Assembly (NCBI GenBank): GCA_015657535.1
Contig: JADHZB010001734.1
Coordinates: forward strand, 1 to 64,000
Reading direction: 5' to 3'
From: Nephromyces sp. MM_2019
Lineage: Eukaryota; Apicomplexa; Aconoidasida; Nephromycida
DNA: 64,000 nt
Part shown: positions 38,146 to 50,276 of the stretch, in pieces
Position numbering within the stretch: the stretch's first letter is position 1
Layout: each line of letters starts with the position of its first letter
The notes under the pieces: generated by a model
Told to the model about the DNA's origin: nothing
Databases searched by the model: none
The model's input: the letters and a program-made list of their open reading frames with translations, nothing else
Program-made: the position numbers and the translations under genes

Positions 38146-40726
38146 CAGCGCAGTCTAGTCGATGATACGGATGAATCAAGACTGTTGGAAATTTCATTAG
38201 ATAATATTGACTTTCCGCACAGCGTGGTACGTGATGAAAATCTTGTTTTAAATTCAAAGATTTGCTTTTATGTAATGCGAATCATAGGGTTTCAATTATT
38301 TATGCAGTGGGTATCTGTTCGTACCCATCGCTTCCGCAAAATCGAATAGCTCAAAAATATACCATATTCAGGAGCGACTCCTGATCTCTCTTGAACCAAC
38401 ATGGCAAAAACAACTACACCCCGAATTTTGTGCTGAGTCTAATATAAACCTGATTTATAAAGTGATACAATACGAGCAGGTCGTAATTTTCTGTTTAAAA
38501 CAACGAATTAAGGTCAGCCTATGCTTATATGGAGCCTAAGGCTCCCTAGTAAGTTTAGCATACACCTCACCCGGCAATAACGGCAGTGCAATAGTCCCAA
38601 CATGTGGTGTATATTAAGTGACACATGTCGTGAATGCTTCTAACGAGTACATGTTAAGGAAAACAAATCACCATATCAGTACCAAACAATGGTACATCGT
38701 ATAAGCCATGAACTAAGTATACTCCATTGCGCCAGGATACCAACCAGCTTCGGCAGACTGAGATGAGAGTACATATATTTCCTGCCAAGTTGTTTTTAAT
38801 CTGTCACCAACATGAAAAAACCGCAATATACAATATGGTAGTCTCGATAATCCCTCTTTTCCTGCGAGATTTGTTCTTTGGATAACCAATTAAGTTTATA
38901 TCATTAGCATTTTTTTCATTAAATATTACAAGCTCGGAAGAAAAACCAAACCTTAGTGACCTCGTTACGGGATATTCTTCATATCAATTCGAAAAAAAAG
39001 CAGAAATGCGCTAATTTACAAGCGTAATCATTAAAAAACATGGCCCCCAAAAATTACAATCTTATACTTGTGTTAGTCGCACCCTCGTTGCTAATACCTC
39101 TAATAAAAAGTCCAATGTACAGCATGAAGGCATGGTAGGATATTCTAATTTTTTTTATCAAAGGCAATAATTCCGTTTTGTGCGTATCAGAACTAATTTT
39201 ATTGCTTGCTTCGGTAACCCTAGTTGCTTTGCTCAAAACCAACCGGTGCCAGCGCACTACATGGTTGCCTCGAGCAACGATACAACTGTTTGACCATGCA
39301 TCCGCGTCAAGGAAATTAATGCAAGTATCTGTGCTTGAAAGGAATTGAGAAGAAACTTTTCAAAAGAAGGATTGCATGAAATGTCCCCGTAAAAGGCAGA
39401 GCACGCTGCAATATAGTGTGCTGTTGCACGTCAATGCTGCGTCATAGAGTGAGTATTCGTCGTACCACCGTGTTATAAAACGTTTGGAAAAGAGCATTCG
39501 ATACTGAATTCCCAACGGTTTATCTATCTTTGACCCTGGGAACTGTGTGCACGCAAGCTCAAGGAAGGGAAATTGAAAGAATCATTATTCAAAGAGTTGA
39601 AATTGTAGTCGAAATTAGGAGAAGACCAATTCTGAATAAAGTTTTCTGGAGTGTTCATTTATTGTACAGCTTCGCTAGTGGATATTATACAGGATCCAGT
39701 TACAGCTCCAGACATTTTGACCTACTTGTGCGGCAAACAATTTTGTTGCTTGCATTGCTCTTATTCCTTTCGATGAATACAATACTTAGACCTAAAATCT
39801 GCGTCGAGTACAAGATCTATATCATAAAAAATATTCACAACTTACGTGTATCCAAGAGAAGTGCTTGCTTTGCTATTGATGTTGAATATATACGCTTATC
39901 CCCATCCATTGAAGTGTTATTAACTAGTTATCACAAAGAAAATAATGCATAATCCTGTTTATTGAAACTTTCCATCTATTTGCACTTTCTCGCCCGAATA
40001 TGGCATGGAAGCATTGCGTGTAGTCATACAAAAAACTCATAGCCAACTATAAGAATTTTTAAAATTTGAAACGTTCCGTAGAAAAAAAAATCACCTGAGC
40101 TTTATAACTTCACAGCCATATCATACGTGATTTATTGTGACACAAACTATGGTAGTAAATTACTTTACAACAGGATGATGATGCTGATTGCTATGCATAC
40201 AGATATAACCCTCGTCTTGCCAATGAGACCAGCGCCGCTTGAAAAAGTAAAGCAGATTGCATTCAGCCACATATTCGTAAAGTACATCGAGCAAAATAAA
40301 TTGAAAAATACTATTCCCACAGTAATGCGGCCTATAACTTACCGCTATCAAATACACAAAATTCTATTAAGCTAGGGTAGATCAACAGCATTATCCCAGA
40401 AAATTGAGCTTGTAAGAGAAGTCACATAGATTGTTTTTTTACACAAAACCTGATGCTATCTTATGCTTCAAACTAGAGTTGCTAGTAGGTGCTTGTAATT
40501 TAGCCGTAACTATTGGACAGTATAGCCAAAGTGAAAAATGAAATTGCAGAGCTTTGCATCGATAAGCTTTTCTTGAGTTTCCCCCAAGCAGCTCTGGTAC
40601 GTTGGACCTACCCCAAAAAAGGAATTATTTGAGCACTGCAATGGTGCTCACGAAGGATTTATTTTGAGTAGCGGCAATACTGTGGGGGGTGCAGCAACTT
40701 GCTTTGCATCTCTGCATTTCATCTAG
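38146..40726. other. Unresolved; possible plus-strand exons
   Basis: No long ATG frame. Plus-strand frames 39530-39952 (140 codons, non-ATG start, hydrophobic run LLVRQTILLLALLLFLSM) and 40127-40375 look protein-like and lie on the same strand as the exon at 40727. Splice boundaries were not fixed. Confidence 0.3.
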
Positions 40727-40941
40727 GAACTAGAATCAAAAGATATTTTGAGTACTTTAAAGCCGTGCGAAACTTGGAATATATTGGAGTTCAAATCGGA
40801 ATTGTGAAAGATTCAACGTTTATTTCTGATGCTAAAGTAGTGGTCGATGTGCAAATCGATAGAAAAATTACAAAACATCTAAAGAAAATTTTTCAAGTTA
40901 TTTCGGTTGCAATTCCAGTTCCACGTAGCTGCAGAAGCCAG
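40727..40941 (+). CDS. Internal exon of an unidentified gene
   Basis: A pyrimidine-rich acceptor (TCTGCATTTCATCTAG) and a CCAG|GTTACC donor bracket 215 bases that read as two bases plus 71 codons with no stop. The peptide includes KRYFEYFKAVRNLEYIGVQI and KVVVDVQIDRKITKHLKKIF, a balanced alpha/beta-looking composition. Upstream exons probably lie at 39.5-40.4 kb. It ends about 1.4 kb before the RRP43 start on the same strand. No family recognised. Confidence 0.45.
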
Positions 40942-42385
40942 GTTACCCTCTGCTTTTTTTTTCTCCAGTAATGATGCAACTTTGAGAATTAAAGAAGAGT
41001 GCTAACAATCCTTTGTCTTGTCATCAGAAATGACTTCTAGCACTAGTACCTGAAATGAACCCACAAGCCTCGGCTGATGTACCGTACTTGCTAACAGACC
41101 TATATGTACTACTTACTCGTATCAATCCTTCAGCGAGTGGCATAGCGCGATTTGACTGGGCGGGTAGTACCGTGCTAACACATGTCTACTGAGGTTTTGA
41201 TTGTGCCTACTCGGCTTGAAGCGGTTCTTCATGCTCATCCGGCTTTCGTGTTGTTGAGTATAAACCTTTTCTCATTTTGTGCGCATCTTCGAGGCCTAAA
41301 CCTCATCATAGCTTGTTGATTGTACGTCTTTAGGCAAGGGGCTGTTAATTCCTTCCGGAAGTAGTTGCATTTGCCCGATAATATATGTTCAGCAAGGAGA
41401 CCAATGATCGAGACTACTCTTGTGAGGGTGGAACGCTTTTGCAGCTGTTTTTATTTCTGTAATTCGATGTATGCTCGTGAAAACGAGTGAGGATGTCGAC
41501 CGGTAGTGTATGCTCACTGGTTGTGTTATAGCTGAAACAGCAAGATCGTTGAATCTACCAATGTTGAAAAGTTTAATATGATGGAGTTAGCCTTGTAGCA
41601 TCGCTTGGGACATAGTAGTTTTACTTTAAGATAAGCTAGTTGAAACCCCACTTTTTGCATCCCGAAAGAACAATAGATTCCAAACGCATCCTTATCGGTG
41701 GGCATGATAGGGATTAAAATGAAAAGAAGCGCGACGCGCAGCCGTACTTTTTGTCCAACTGTGAATGACTGCTTACTTTGCTCAGTTATTATTAAATGAC
41801 AAAGTGTGTGGGACTGTGGCTATACGAGGTAATTAATGCTTGTCATGAGATGAATAAAACTGCTTTGCCTGTAATATGGACGAAGACCGATTGAAGCTTG
41901 CTGGTTAGTGATCCGTCAATTTTTTTGTTTGATATTATACGAAGACTGTAAGCGTGACTGCAATATTTGGTGGCATTCTACTAGCAGGCCTCATTACCTG
42001 CAATTAAGCCGGTTATACGCTGCCTTTTCTTTGAGCAACTGATATGCAGTCGGATAAACATACGGCAGCTATGGATATTTTTTCACTGTGCTGACGGAAC
42101 CTTTAACCTTTTACTTTTCAATATTTCCTCATGAAGTAAACTTTACAGTTTCAAGCAAAGCCCTGTTTATGTAAACTGGTTTTGAGCCTATCAATGAGTG
42201 CCTTTAAATCAGTGAGGTATTTGATATTACGGCAAGCGAAGTTTCTCCCCTTGGCAATGAGTAGTCTTCGAATTACACTGCGGGAAATTTTGTGGATTGC
42301 TTACTCATAGCCCAGGAGTTACCAGGGTTTCACATCTTGAGCTGTCTTTAGCTTTTTTCTGGCGCTGTATTTTCAATTCAACCAG

Positions 42386-43396
42386 ATGGATCTTGCTACC
42401 TTTAGCAAAATTGATCCTAGCAATTTCCAGCGTATTTTCCTGTCACGCTCGGATCGCGCAGATGGCCGTTCGCTGTCTAGTTGTCGCAAACCAAGTCTAA
42501 ACGTAAACATCCTGAAGAATTGTAGTGGCTCAGCATGCCTGCGTTCTAGAGCTTCCTTTTATATTGCTGGTATAAAGGCTGAAATTTGTTCCAATTTTCC
42601 TAATCCTTCGCAAGCCAAAGGAAGGGTGATACCCTCGATACAGTTTTCACGGAAAGCGGAGGTCTTTAAAGATGCATTAGGACCTTCAAAAAATTACCTT
42701 ATTAATGTCAATAGCCTACTATCAAATTTTTTCAATTCAGAAAAGGTATTGAATCATTCTAAGCTTGTCATTTCTCAAGACCCACCAGTCGCATGGGTTT
42801 TGTATTTGAATATTTCATGCCTAGAATATGATGGCAATCTTACGGATCTAGCCGTGATAGTTGGTGGAGCGGCTTTAGAGAGTTGCAAGCTTCCTGAAGT
42901 TGCTTGGGACTCCAAGGAAAAATGGTGGAGGATTAATGATAAAGCTGCAGTTTCCCAATCCTCAGATTCTTCAGAGGAATTAGCGGCCATGCTTCGTTGT
43001 GGCGATGAATTACTTTTGGGCTCCAATGGAATAGCAGATGATGCAACGCCCCTGAACCCGGATTCTGCTCCAAAGCAAGGGCAGAAGGGTCCTAATATGC
43101 TTAACCATGGTAATGAGAAGGTCTTGAAGCAGCGTGTGTATGCTATTACACTGGCACATGTCCTGAACGAGTTTTGGCTAGTTGATCCCACACGGCAAGA
43201 GGAGGAATTAGGAGTTAATATTACCATATATAGGATTGGAGATAGCGACTGGTTCCTGAGTGGAAACTCTGGTACCGGGTCAATACCACTGCTTGAAATT
43301 TTAAGTAGTGATTTGCAAAATATAACTCTTGCAATAGTAAGCGGCTACAACGCCATAATAGATAAAGCCATGGAATCTGTTCAGTCTTCATTATGA
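42386..43396 (+). CDS. RRP43: Exosome complex ring subunit Rrp43/EXOSC8
   Basis: Single-exon frame of 336 residues from ATG (CCAGATGG) to TGA. It matches the EXOSC8/Rrp43 branch of the RNase PH-like ring proteins. The N-terminus has DPSNFQRIFLSRSDRADGRS, the family F-x-R-x-F-x-R-x-DGR signature. The middle has AWVLYLNISCLEYDGNLTDL with LPEV after it. The C-terminal domain has WLVDPTRQEEELGVNITIY. These subunits form the six-member ring of the RNA exosome, which threads RNA to the Rrp44 and Rrp6 nucleases for rRNA processing and RNA decay; the eukaryotic ring is catalytically inactive. Human EXOSC8 has 276 residues. Here an extra low-complexity insert lies at about residues 185-240 (SQSSDSSEELAAML onwards). 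No intron, unlike its neighbours. Confidence 0.88.
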   Translation: MDLATFSKIDPSNFQRIFLSRSDRADGRSLSSCRKPSLNVNILKNCSGSACLRSRASFYIAGIKAEICSNFPNPSQAKGRVIPSIQFSRKAEVFKDALGPSKNYLINVNSLLSNFFNSEKVLNHSKLVISQDPPVAWVLYLNISCLEYDGNLTDLAVIVGGAALESCKLPEVAWDSKEKWWRINDKAAVSQSSDSSEELAAMLRCGDELLLGSNGIADDATPLNPDSAPKQGQKGPNMLNHGNEKVLKQRVYAITLAHVLNEFWLVDPTRQEEELGVNITIYRIGDSDWFLSGNSGTGSIPLLEILSSDLQNITLAIVSGYNAIIDKAMESVQSSL

Positions 43397-46300
43397 CCAC
43401 TTTTGAGCCTAAAACATTAGGTGGGTGTCTTACCAGTATTAAAAGTGTACCATCTATTGAACCATGCCGCAGCTCTGTATCAGTTTTTCCCCAAAAACTT
43501 AATGTGTTCCCAGTTACTGTAATTTGGGGGTTTACCTAATTTAAGGGGCCACTTTTACGCTTTACTAAATTTATAAATTCTGAAGATGTCATCATATGGA
43601 ATATTTTGAAGTCACAATGCTATGTCTGTTTGAAGCTATAAATGCTTTGATATTGGGAGCTTTCTTCCGATATATTTTCATTTTTTGTTTCCATCAGCAA
43701 GAGTTTCTTTAAGCCCATGGTTAAAAATGAATTTCGCTGCTTTTGCTAGTGGTATGCTGACCAACTTTATGCGAGCGTTTTTTCTTGTACTGGAAGGATA
43801 TTGTTGGCTGTTAAGATTGTGTTATAATAAGTCTCACATGGGTACTCTTAACTCGAGATTTCCCGAATAATATAGGTATAGAGAATGTAAGTACCGCCAG
43901 AATATACTCATTCCTTCTTTGATGCGGTTTTATAAATTTTCCATCGCATAAACAATATACAGAGAACTTAAAGTCTTCGTTGTACGATTTCGATTTTATG
44001 TCCATGGGGAGTTACCCTGTTTGAGTACCCCAGAAATATACGATATATTTTCCATGGTAAGATTTCCTCGCAAAAATACTTTATCGTTATGTCCTCCAGT
44101 GTAGCTATGCTGCCGAACTCTCGCTTTTTTTATCCGAGTAGCTGCTTTTCATGCGCAGCATTTAATGCTATTAGCCACTTAAGCTCTTACTTATGCCTTT
44201 GCATTACGCTTATTTTCGATGATATCTGTGGATGAATGGTGATGATGAGCTATCATATAATGGATCACGGGTACTCTCATTTTGCGGTTGGCGCTACCAT
44301 GTAGTGCTACAATTAAGGGGTTAAACTCGCCTATAGGCAGGTTTATGCGCTTTATCTATTCGAGGCATTTCATGTCAATGATAAAGATAACTTTTAAAAT
44401 TCTGCCCATTGTTTTATATTGGTTGCTGAATGTATGTGACTGCTGTGCTTTACCTATAAAGATTAAAGTTCATCTGTACTTTGGTGATTATAAAGTTAAA
44501 GAATTTTGATCTTGCGAACCATCTTTTTCATGTGTAACGCCATGCAGCGCTCGATTTGACACACTTCCCGTGTATTCTGACCATTTCCGCGGTTACGACG
44601 CTTATTTTTTACTTAGTGAGGCGTGGTTTGCCTATTCCGTGGTATCTTCGTATGCTGATATTGTATATATGTAATTAGGTGCTGTATCAATGGGTTACGG
44701 GTGCTCAATGGGTGAATAATGATCTTTGAGCGTCACGCGTGATACTCAAGTAAAATAAAAAAGTACATGTAGTTGCTTTAAACGCTTCAATGTAAATCAT
44801 GAATGAAGTTCAGTTTATGTGCTTACTGCTTCATTGAACTTATATCAAGTCATTCCAAGCTGCGGTATGTAACCTTAGATTTCACTGGAATTGGTACAAT
44901 ATGCGCCAAGAAAATATCTTCAAAGCATTTAAGGAAATGTAACAGGTAAGCAGTCTTACGATAACCGCTTGCTCATTGCATACTTATTATATGTATCTCC
45001 AGGTGGCGTATCAGAGTTAGCGCCTCAGCTTTGTGCGTTATTTTATGGTGGTAAGGTCACTAGTAAGACTGTCATGCAATTATACTGTTTTTTCTAATGG
45101 CCCTAATACCTCGGTTTGTACGAAGGTCAGCAGTTTGGATGCATGGTATGCGATTTTCCCTCTATTTGCAACAATAGGCTGCAGGATATACGCCTAAAGA
45201 GTACTATAACTGCGAGTAACAACGGCCTCGCTTTTACCCCATAGTATCCATCCATGCGTTTTCCAAAATTTCACTCATTCCTGGGAACTTCCATGTTGCG
45301 CTTCTTGAGGTCTTTCAATTTCCAGAATTTTTAGTAGTTTTCGAGAGATCAGAAATGCCAGACCGTTCTTAAGAGTATGCCGATTGATCCATCGAGAAGA
45401 CATAGATAAGAAAAGATTCTATGGATTGACAAACGTAATTTTTTTCACCATTAGAAAAAATCAAGAAATTCTGTCAGTAGTAGTATTAGGTGATACGGTA
45501 TGCTTTTTATGTGATGGAACGCATAAATTCATCGATTGAAGCACTTTTATCATCGGTCTAGCATGGCTGATGGTGCGTTAAAGGGGTACCGATACTGCGT
45601 GATATTTAAGGACCCTTTGGCCTACTTTCGTGCTGGTTAATGATTACTATTTACTACAATTTCATTGACGAAAAGATAAAATCTGGGTTTGTTTTGGTCT
45701 TTAACAGATGCAATCTTGTTCGTACCCCAGCAGGATTCAAAGCTTAAAAAATCCTGCTGTATCAGCTTCACTGTTCGTCGCCTCTGTGGCTAGGAGAATG
45801 CCGGTGGTCGTATGTGAGCCGTCTGGTTGCGTGTAGTATATCTGTTCCACCATAAGCTGTTAGTAATGGAACCCTGCTGTATAATGCAGAGCCGAGAATG
45901 GTACAAGGATACTGAGCCTTGCCATATGAACTACGTACGCATCCTAGCGATATATCTACAGAACGAATGCCCGAGATCCTATCCTTGTATGCCTTGTTAG
46001 TAGCATAGTAATAAAGGTGCCACTGCGAATGATCGCTGCCACCAGAAATGTGCGTAGGCGGTCCATTACACACCTAGTAGCATACCTCACGTCGAGAAAG
46101 CACATAGTAATAGGTAACGGGATAATACCTTGCTGTGCCGTTACACTTGTGCTAAATGACGACTAAAGGGTAGCGCCCCATTGAACAGTTCCCCAATGAT
46201 CCGCTCTGGCTTGGGCTTGCCCTGCAATGGGCTAACTTTTTGTTTTGTTGCCTGATCGATTAAGTATACCGCGGTGATCGCCGCTTTCTAGGTGGGAACT

Positions 46301-48324
46301 GCCAGCTACGGATGTTGTAAAGCCTAGCAGCCCGCCCTGGCAGAAAGTGCCGTTACAGTAGTAGGCCGCGGTCATGTGGTGAAGTGGTCGTTGTATGACG
46401 ATCGGTGTGAAGTACCTGATGTGGCGTGACTGCAGCCCGTGCGCTAGTACTTCCGCTCAAGCTATCAGGGTGATGTTGGCGCCACATAAAGTTTCATATA
46501 AAGGAGGGCATGGGGCATTCAGGATGAAATTGAGCTTCCTGTAATCATCGGTATGCATGTGGCTGCTCAATGGCTCGTTGTAAAAGAAGCTGCATATCAG
46601 GAATTTCGAATTGAAACAAGGGAGAAAGCTCACATGGGTAAAAATTTACTAGCAGAGTCATAGTATTGTATTGTTCGGCTACGTTCACTTGGTAGAAGAA
46701 AAATGCATTGTGGGCACCGAACCTTATAGGGTATACTACGAGGTTCCTTGAGCACCTCCGAAGATGCTGTAGTGCTGGAGTGGAGTCAGAAGCACAACTT
46801 TTTCCCGTTAAAATTAGTATCATCTGAAAAGCGCATTATTGGGACATATTACTGCCGTGCATTTTTCCGTGCTTTACGAATTTGCGTTTAACCCTAGAAT
46901 CACATGTGTATGTATTGAAGAGTAACGGGATGCAGTACACGGATTGCAGCAAAGCCTCCCGGATTAACTAATATTAGGTCTACAGTAAAAATGTGCTGCT
47001 GTATTTTTCTAGGCGCTACGCAAATCTACAAAAAACAGGTAGAGGGCCGGCGTGATAATGACCCGCCAGAAAATAAAGGTAGTACAACTTCTGCACGAAT
47101 TGTTCGACATTTCCATCATTTGATCAGCTAAAATTGATAGTAATAGGAAGCAGTATTGCACGGCAAGCTAATTTTAGTATATTACTATAGTCTCACTGCG
47201 TTTACAGCACAGATTGTGTGAGTTTACACGGGTATCACACTGTAACAGGCATGATTGGATAGGGTGTATGGAGGCAAAGCGAAAAAGAAGATTTTGTTTT
47301 CAATGGAATATAGGTCATAGAGTTGCGTCAAATGGCTCTGCTAAAGTGATTGGGTGGTATTTCTAGTTTATAGGATTCCCTGCCTGAACGCGTCGGATAA
47401 AGAATACGCGCTTCATGCTCTAGCGCCTTACACAAGCGAAGCGATGCACATCCTCATTGCTACCATATCAAGCGGTGTAACTTTCCACTGTATTACAAGG
47501 ACGTATTAAAAGCAGATTCCCTGAAGGACCTTGCTATTTTCCGTTCAGGATCGGTTTTTCGAAAGAATAAAACAAAGGTATGAGATCCCCATAAAAGGAG
47601 GTGGTGGGAGCTGCTTAACAGCGCATTAGTGCTTCACTTTAAAAAAAAAGAAAAATAGCGGAGTAACCAATTCCTGTTATCGTGTAGTTTCATGTGCTTC
47701 GCTAGAAACATTTTTCTAGGAAAAATGTGCATATTTAAGAGTTTGGAGCGTTTAAGAAATTATGTAAATTTGAAGGGTTTAAAGCATTTAAGTTACCATG
47801 AAATTTCAGGACCGAAAGATATAACGCACCAGTACAGCCTCAGAAATTCTGTTTTAATTCATGAGTTTATATCCCTTGTAGCTTTTGAACTAACTGTGAT
47901 GATTGTTAAGCCACATGCATCTTATAGTGCAAATATAGCGATCCCGCATTTTCTTTTCATGCCGATGGTTGTGTGCAAGATCAGTTACTTAAGTGTGTTT
48001 CAAAACGAATAATGTAGGCTTAAACATAGAAGGATATAATTTTCCCCCGGACTAAAAACCCAATCACCTATGACTTAAAAGCATAAAACACCGTTGAAAT
48101 GTCCAATAAATAAATTGTGACTTTCAATTTGTTTTATAAAACGGTGTACTCCATTAATTTCCTAAATTTATAGGAATCAGGCTCCAGAACTGTTACTATT
48201 ATTATTGAATGATATTAACCCTGGACTTTTATCCCGTACACAAGATTTGTGCAGAGAGGCAAGGGCACATTAATGACCACCTTAAATAAGAGTATCATCA
48301 ACTTTACTACCACCGTCCACCAAA
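43397..48324. other. Gene-poor stretch with a GC-richer block at 45.75-46.5 kb
   Basis: No long frame. Within a locally GC-richer block, minus-strand frames 46073-45768 (101 codons, GTG start) and 46823-46545 (ATG, 92 codons, MILILTGKSCASDSTPALQH, then ...FQFEIPDMQLLLQRAIEQ) look more protein-like than the rest. A plus-strand ATG frame of 106 codons lies at 47692-48012. None has a second line of evidence. A strong acceptor (TTTTTTGTTTCCATCAG) ends at 43700, so a small exon may start there. Confidence 0.3.
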
Positions 48325-50276
48325 ATGGGTGATCAATTTACAGCAGAGTCTACCTTATTCGAAAAATCTCAAATTAGCGAAGACCTCAAGAGCGTGGCTA
48401 ATCCATGCCAAAGCATCTTCTTTTCTAGCTGCTGTTGTCATGAGGCAAATAAGGCACAAGAAAGTAGATTGCATAATCCCCGCAGGAGAAGTAGTTCCTC
48501 CGGCATAAAGCAGCAACGCAAAGATAGTGATAAATCGAAATCTCTGAAATTCCTTGGGAGTAGTCAGGCTGAAAAGCACTTTTTGAAGACTAAAAAATCC
48601 AGTGACAGTACAAAGGGGCATGAAAACGTAAAGGAAACCATGTTAAATAAGTCTCAACATAAAAAGAAACTCCTCAAGGATGATTATGGGGCAAGTAAAG
48701 ATTACGAAGATATAAACAGCCATACGAATGATATGCAGTCTTTCACGGCGCAGCTCAGCAATATAGCGGTAGATGGATCCGTTGCTGATATTCCCCTTGG
48801 TATTTCAAATAAAGATAGTGGGATCAAGAGCTCTCTGAACTCCATAGGAAGTCAGCTAGAAGACTCTTACTACGCGAAAAATGATGCCTCACAGTATGAT
48901 TCCCAAGCTACAGCCAGTAAGCACGAAGCCAGAGAGCAGCCTCAATCATTCAGGAGCCCCCCATCTCCGCAAATGGATGAGCAAACTCAAAGCGCCCCTT
49001 TATATTATCGTGTTATGCCAGGTCCCACCCAAGTAAGTTCGTTCAATGCAACCTCAATACTGCCACGATAGTGGCCTCTTATTTTTGTAACTCTGCAAGC
49101 ATTTGTTGTATTCATCACGCACCTAGCAATTGCCGGACCAGCATTTGATGAAACCTTTATTATCAGGGGAGTTCGAAGCCACAATATCATCTAGGTGAAC
49201 AACTAAACATGGCGTACCATCAAGGTATGATTACATTCAAGTCATTTAAACTATACTGCATCTGGTATTTTTAATAACATTTAAAAATGCTTATCATCCA
49301 ATGAGCACTTTATAATTTTTTGATCATCAAAATAAGTGGGGTACTAACGCCCCTCGCGGCCTTCTCATACTCTCAATATTGAAATTCGCCTTATTGTGTT
49401 ACCACGGAATCATGGTATGCAGCTATTGGTTATATTGATAACGTGCACTCTGTTATAGGCCAAGAGAATCACAAGTTTAAAGTCAGCAGCAATTGGCAGC
49501 ATGACTCTCCGATGGCGAAGGAGTACACACAGAAGGCAAATCAATTTGATGAAATCCTGAACCCCTTAAAAGACGACAGGCGCGAGCAAGGCAATGGGGT
49601 ATATCCCCCCCAGTTGTTACAGCAACAATCTGGGCAAGTACCACTGTACTTCCAACCTTATCCTTACGCATCAAGCATGATGCAGTTAAGACCAGGTGAA
49701 TCATATATACCAGTTTCTCAGAGTTTCGTTGACAAAGGCAAAAATTGGAATGACAACTCATATCCCGTCAACTGGTTCCCTGAGTCTACTTTAGGGGCTC
49801 CTGATGTACTCGCAGCACGAGGATTGGACACTGACAAGTTATTCACGGACTTGCTTGAGGCACGATACCAGCAGCCATTAGAGAATGATACTGCCGCCCT
49901 TGAAGAGGATTTACCGCCAGGCCAAACGATACAAAGCACTGAAAATAGTCAGGAATTGCAAAACTTCGAAGATGCTATGGCAAGTGGGGATATAAATGGG
50001 ATCATCCCTGTGAAAATGAAGGTAATACGTAGAGCTAGCAGGAGACAATCATCTGTAGTGCCTACAGTGGAGCCTTCTGCGCCTTCTGAGTCTTCGAGGC
50101 CATCTGATTCCACGGCACCATTTGAACCTGCTGTTCCTTCAGCTATTTCGATACCGTCATACACAGCAAAATATCAATTCTGCGTGGTAAACACGGTCAA
50201 AAGCAGGAAAGCTTGCAGTCCACTAGTCTGTAGTAGAATGGATAATATTGTGAACGGCACTATCATACGTGAATAG
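48325..50276 (+). CDS. Disordered protein of unknown function with a 28-base microexon
   Basis: Three exons: 48325-49032 (ATG start, donor CAA|GTAAGT), 49167-49194 (28 bases; acceptor TTTATTATCAG, donor CTAG|GTGAAC) and 49459-50276 (acceptor CTGTTATAG, stop TAG). Without the microexon the outer exons are out of frame; with it the frame is exact (GPTQ, GSSKPQYHL, then G split across the junction, QENHKFKV). Total 517 residues. Introns are 134 and 264 bases. The protein is Ser/Lys/Gln-rich. It has a basic block at about 45-110 (NPRRRSSSSGIKQQRKDSDK), a possible short folded segment (ILNPLKDDRREQGNGVYPPQ), LDTDKLFTDLLEARYQQP, and an acidic-proline stretch. A basic patch, KVIRRASRRQS, precedes repeated Ser-Pro-Glu units. 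It is possibly regulatory or RNA-associated; I recognise no family. Confidence 0.75.

Noticed and set aside
42775..43227. 150-codon minus-strand frame
   Set aside because: Antisense shadow of RRP43, whose plus-strand frame carries family motifs.
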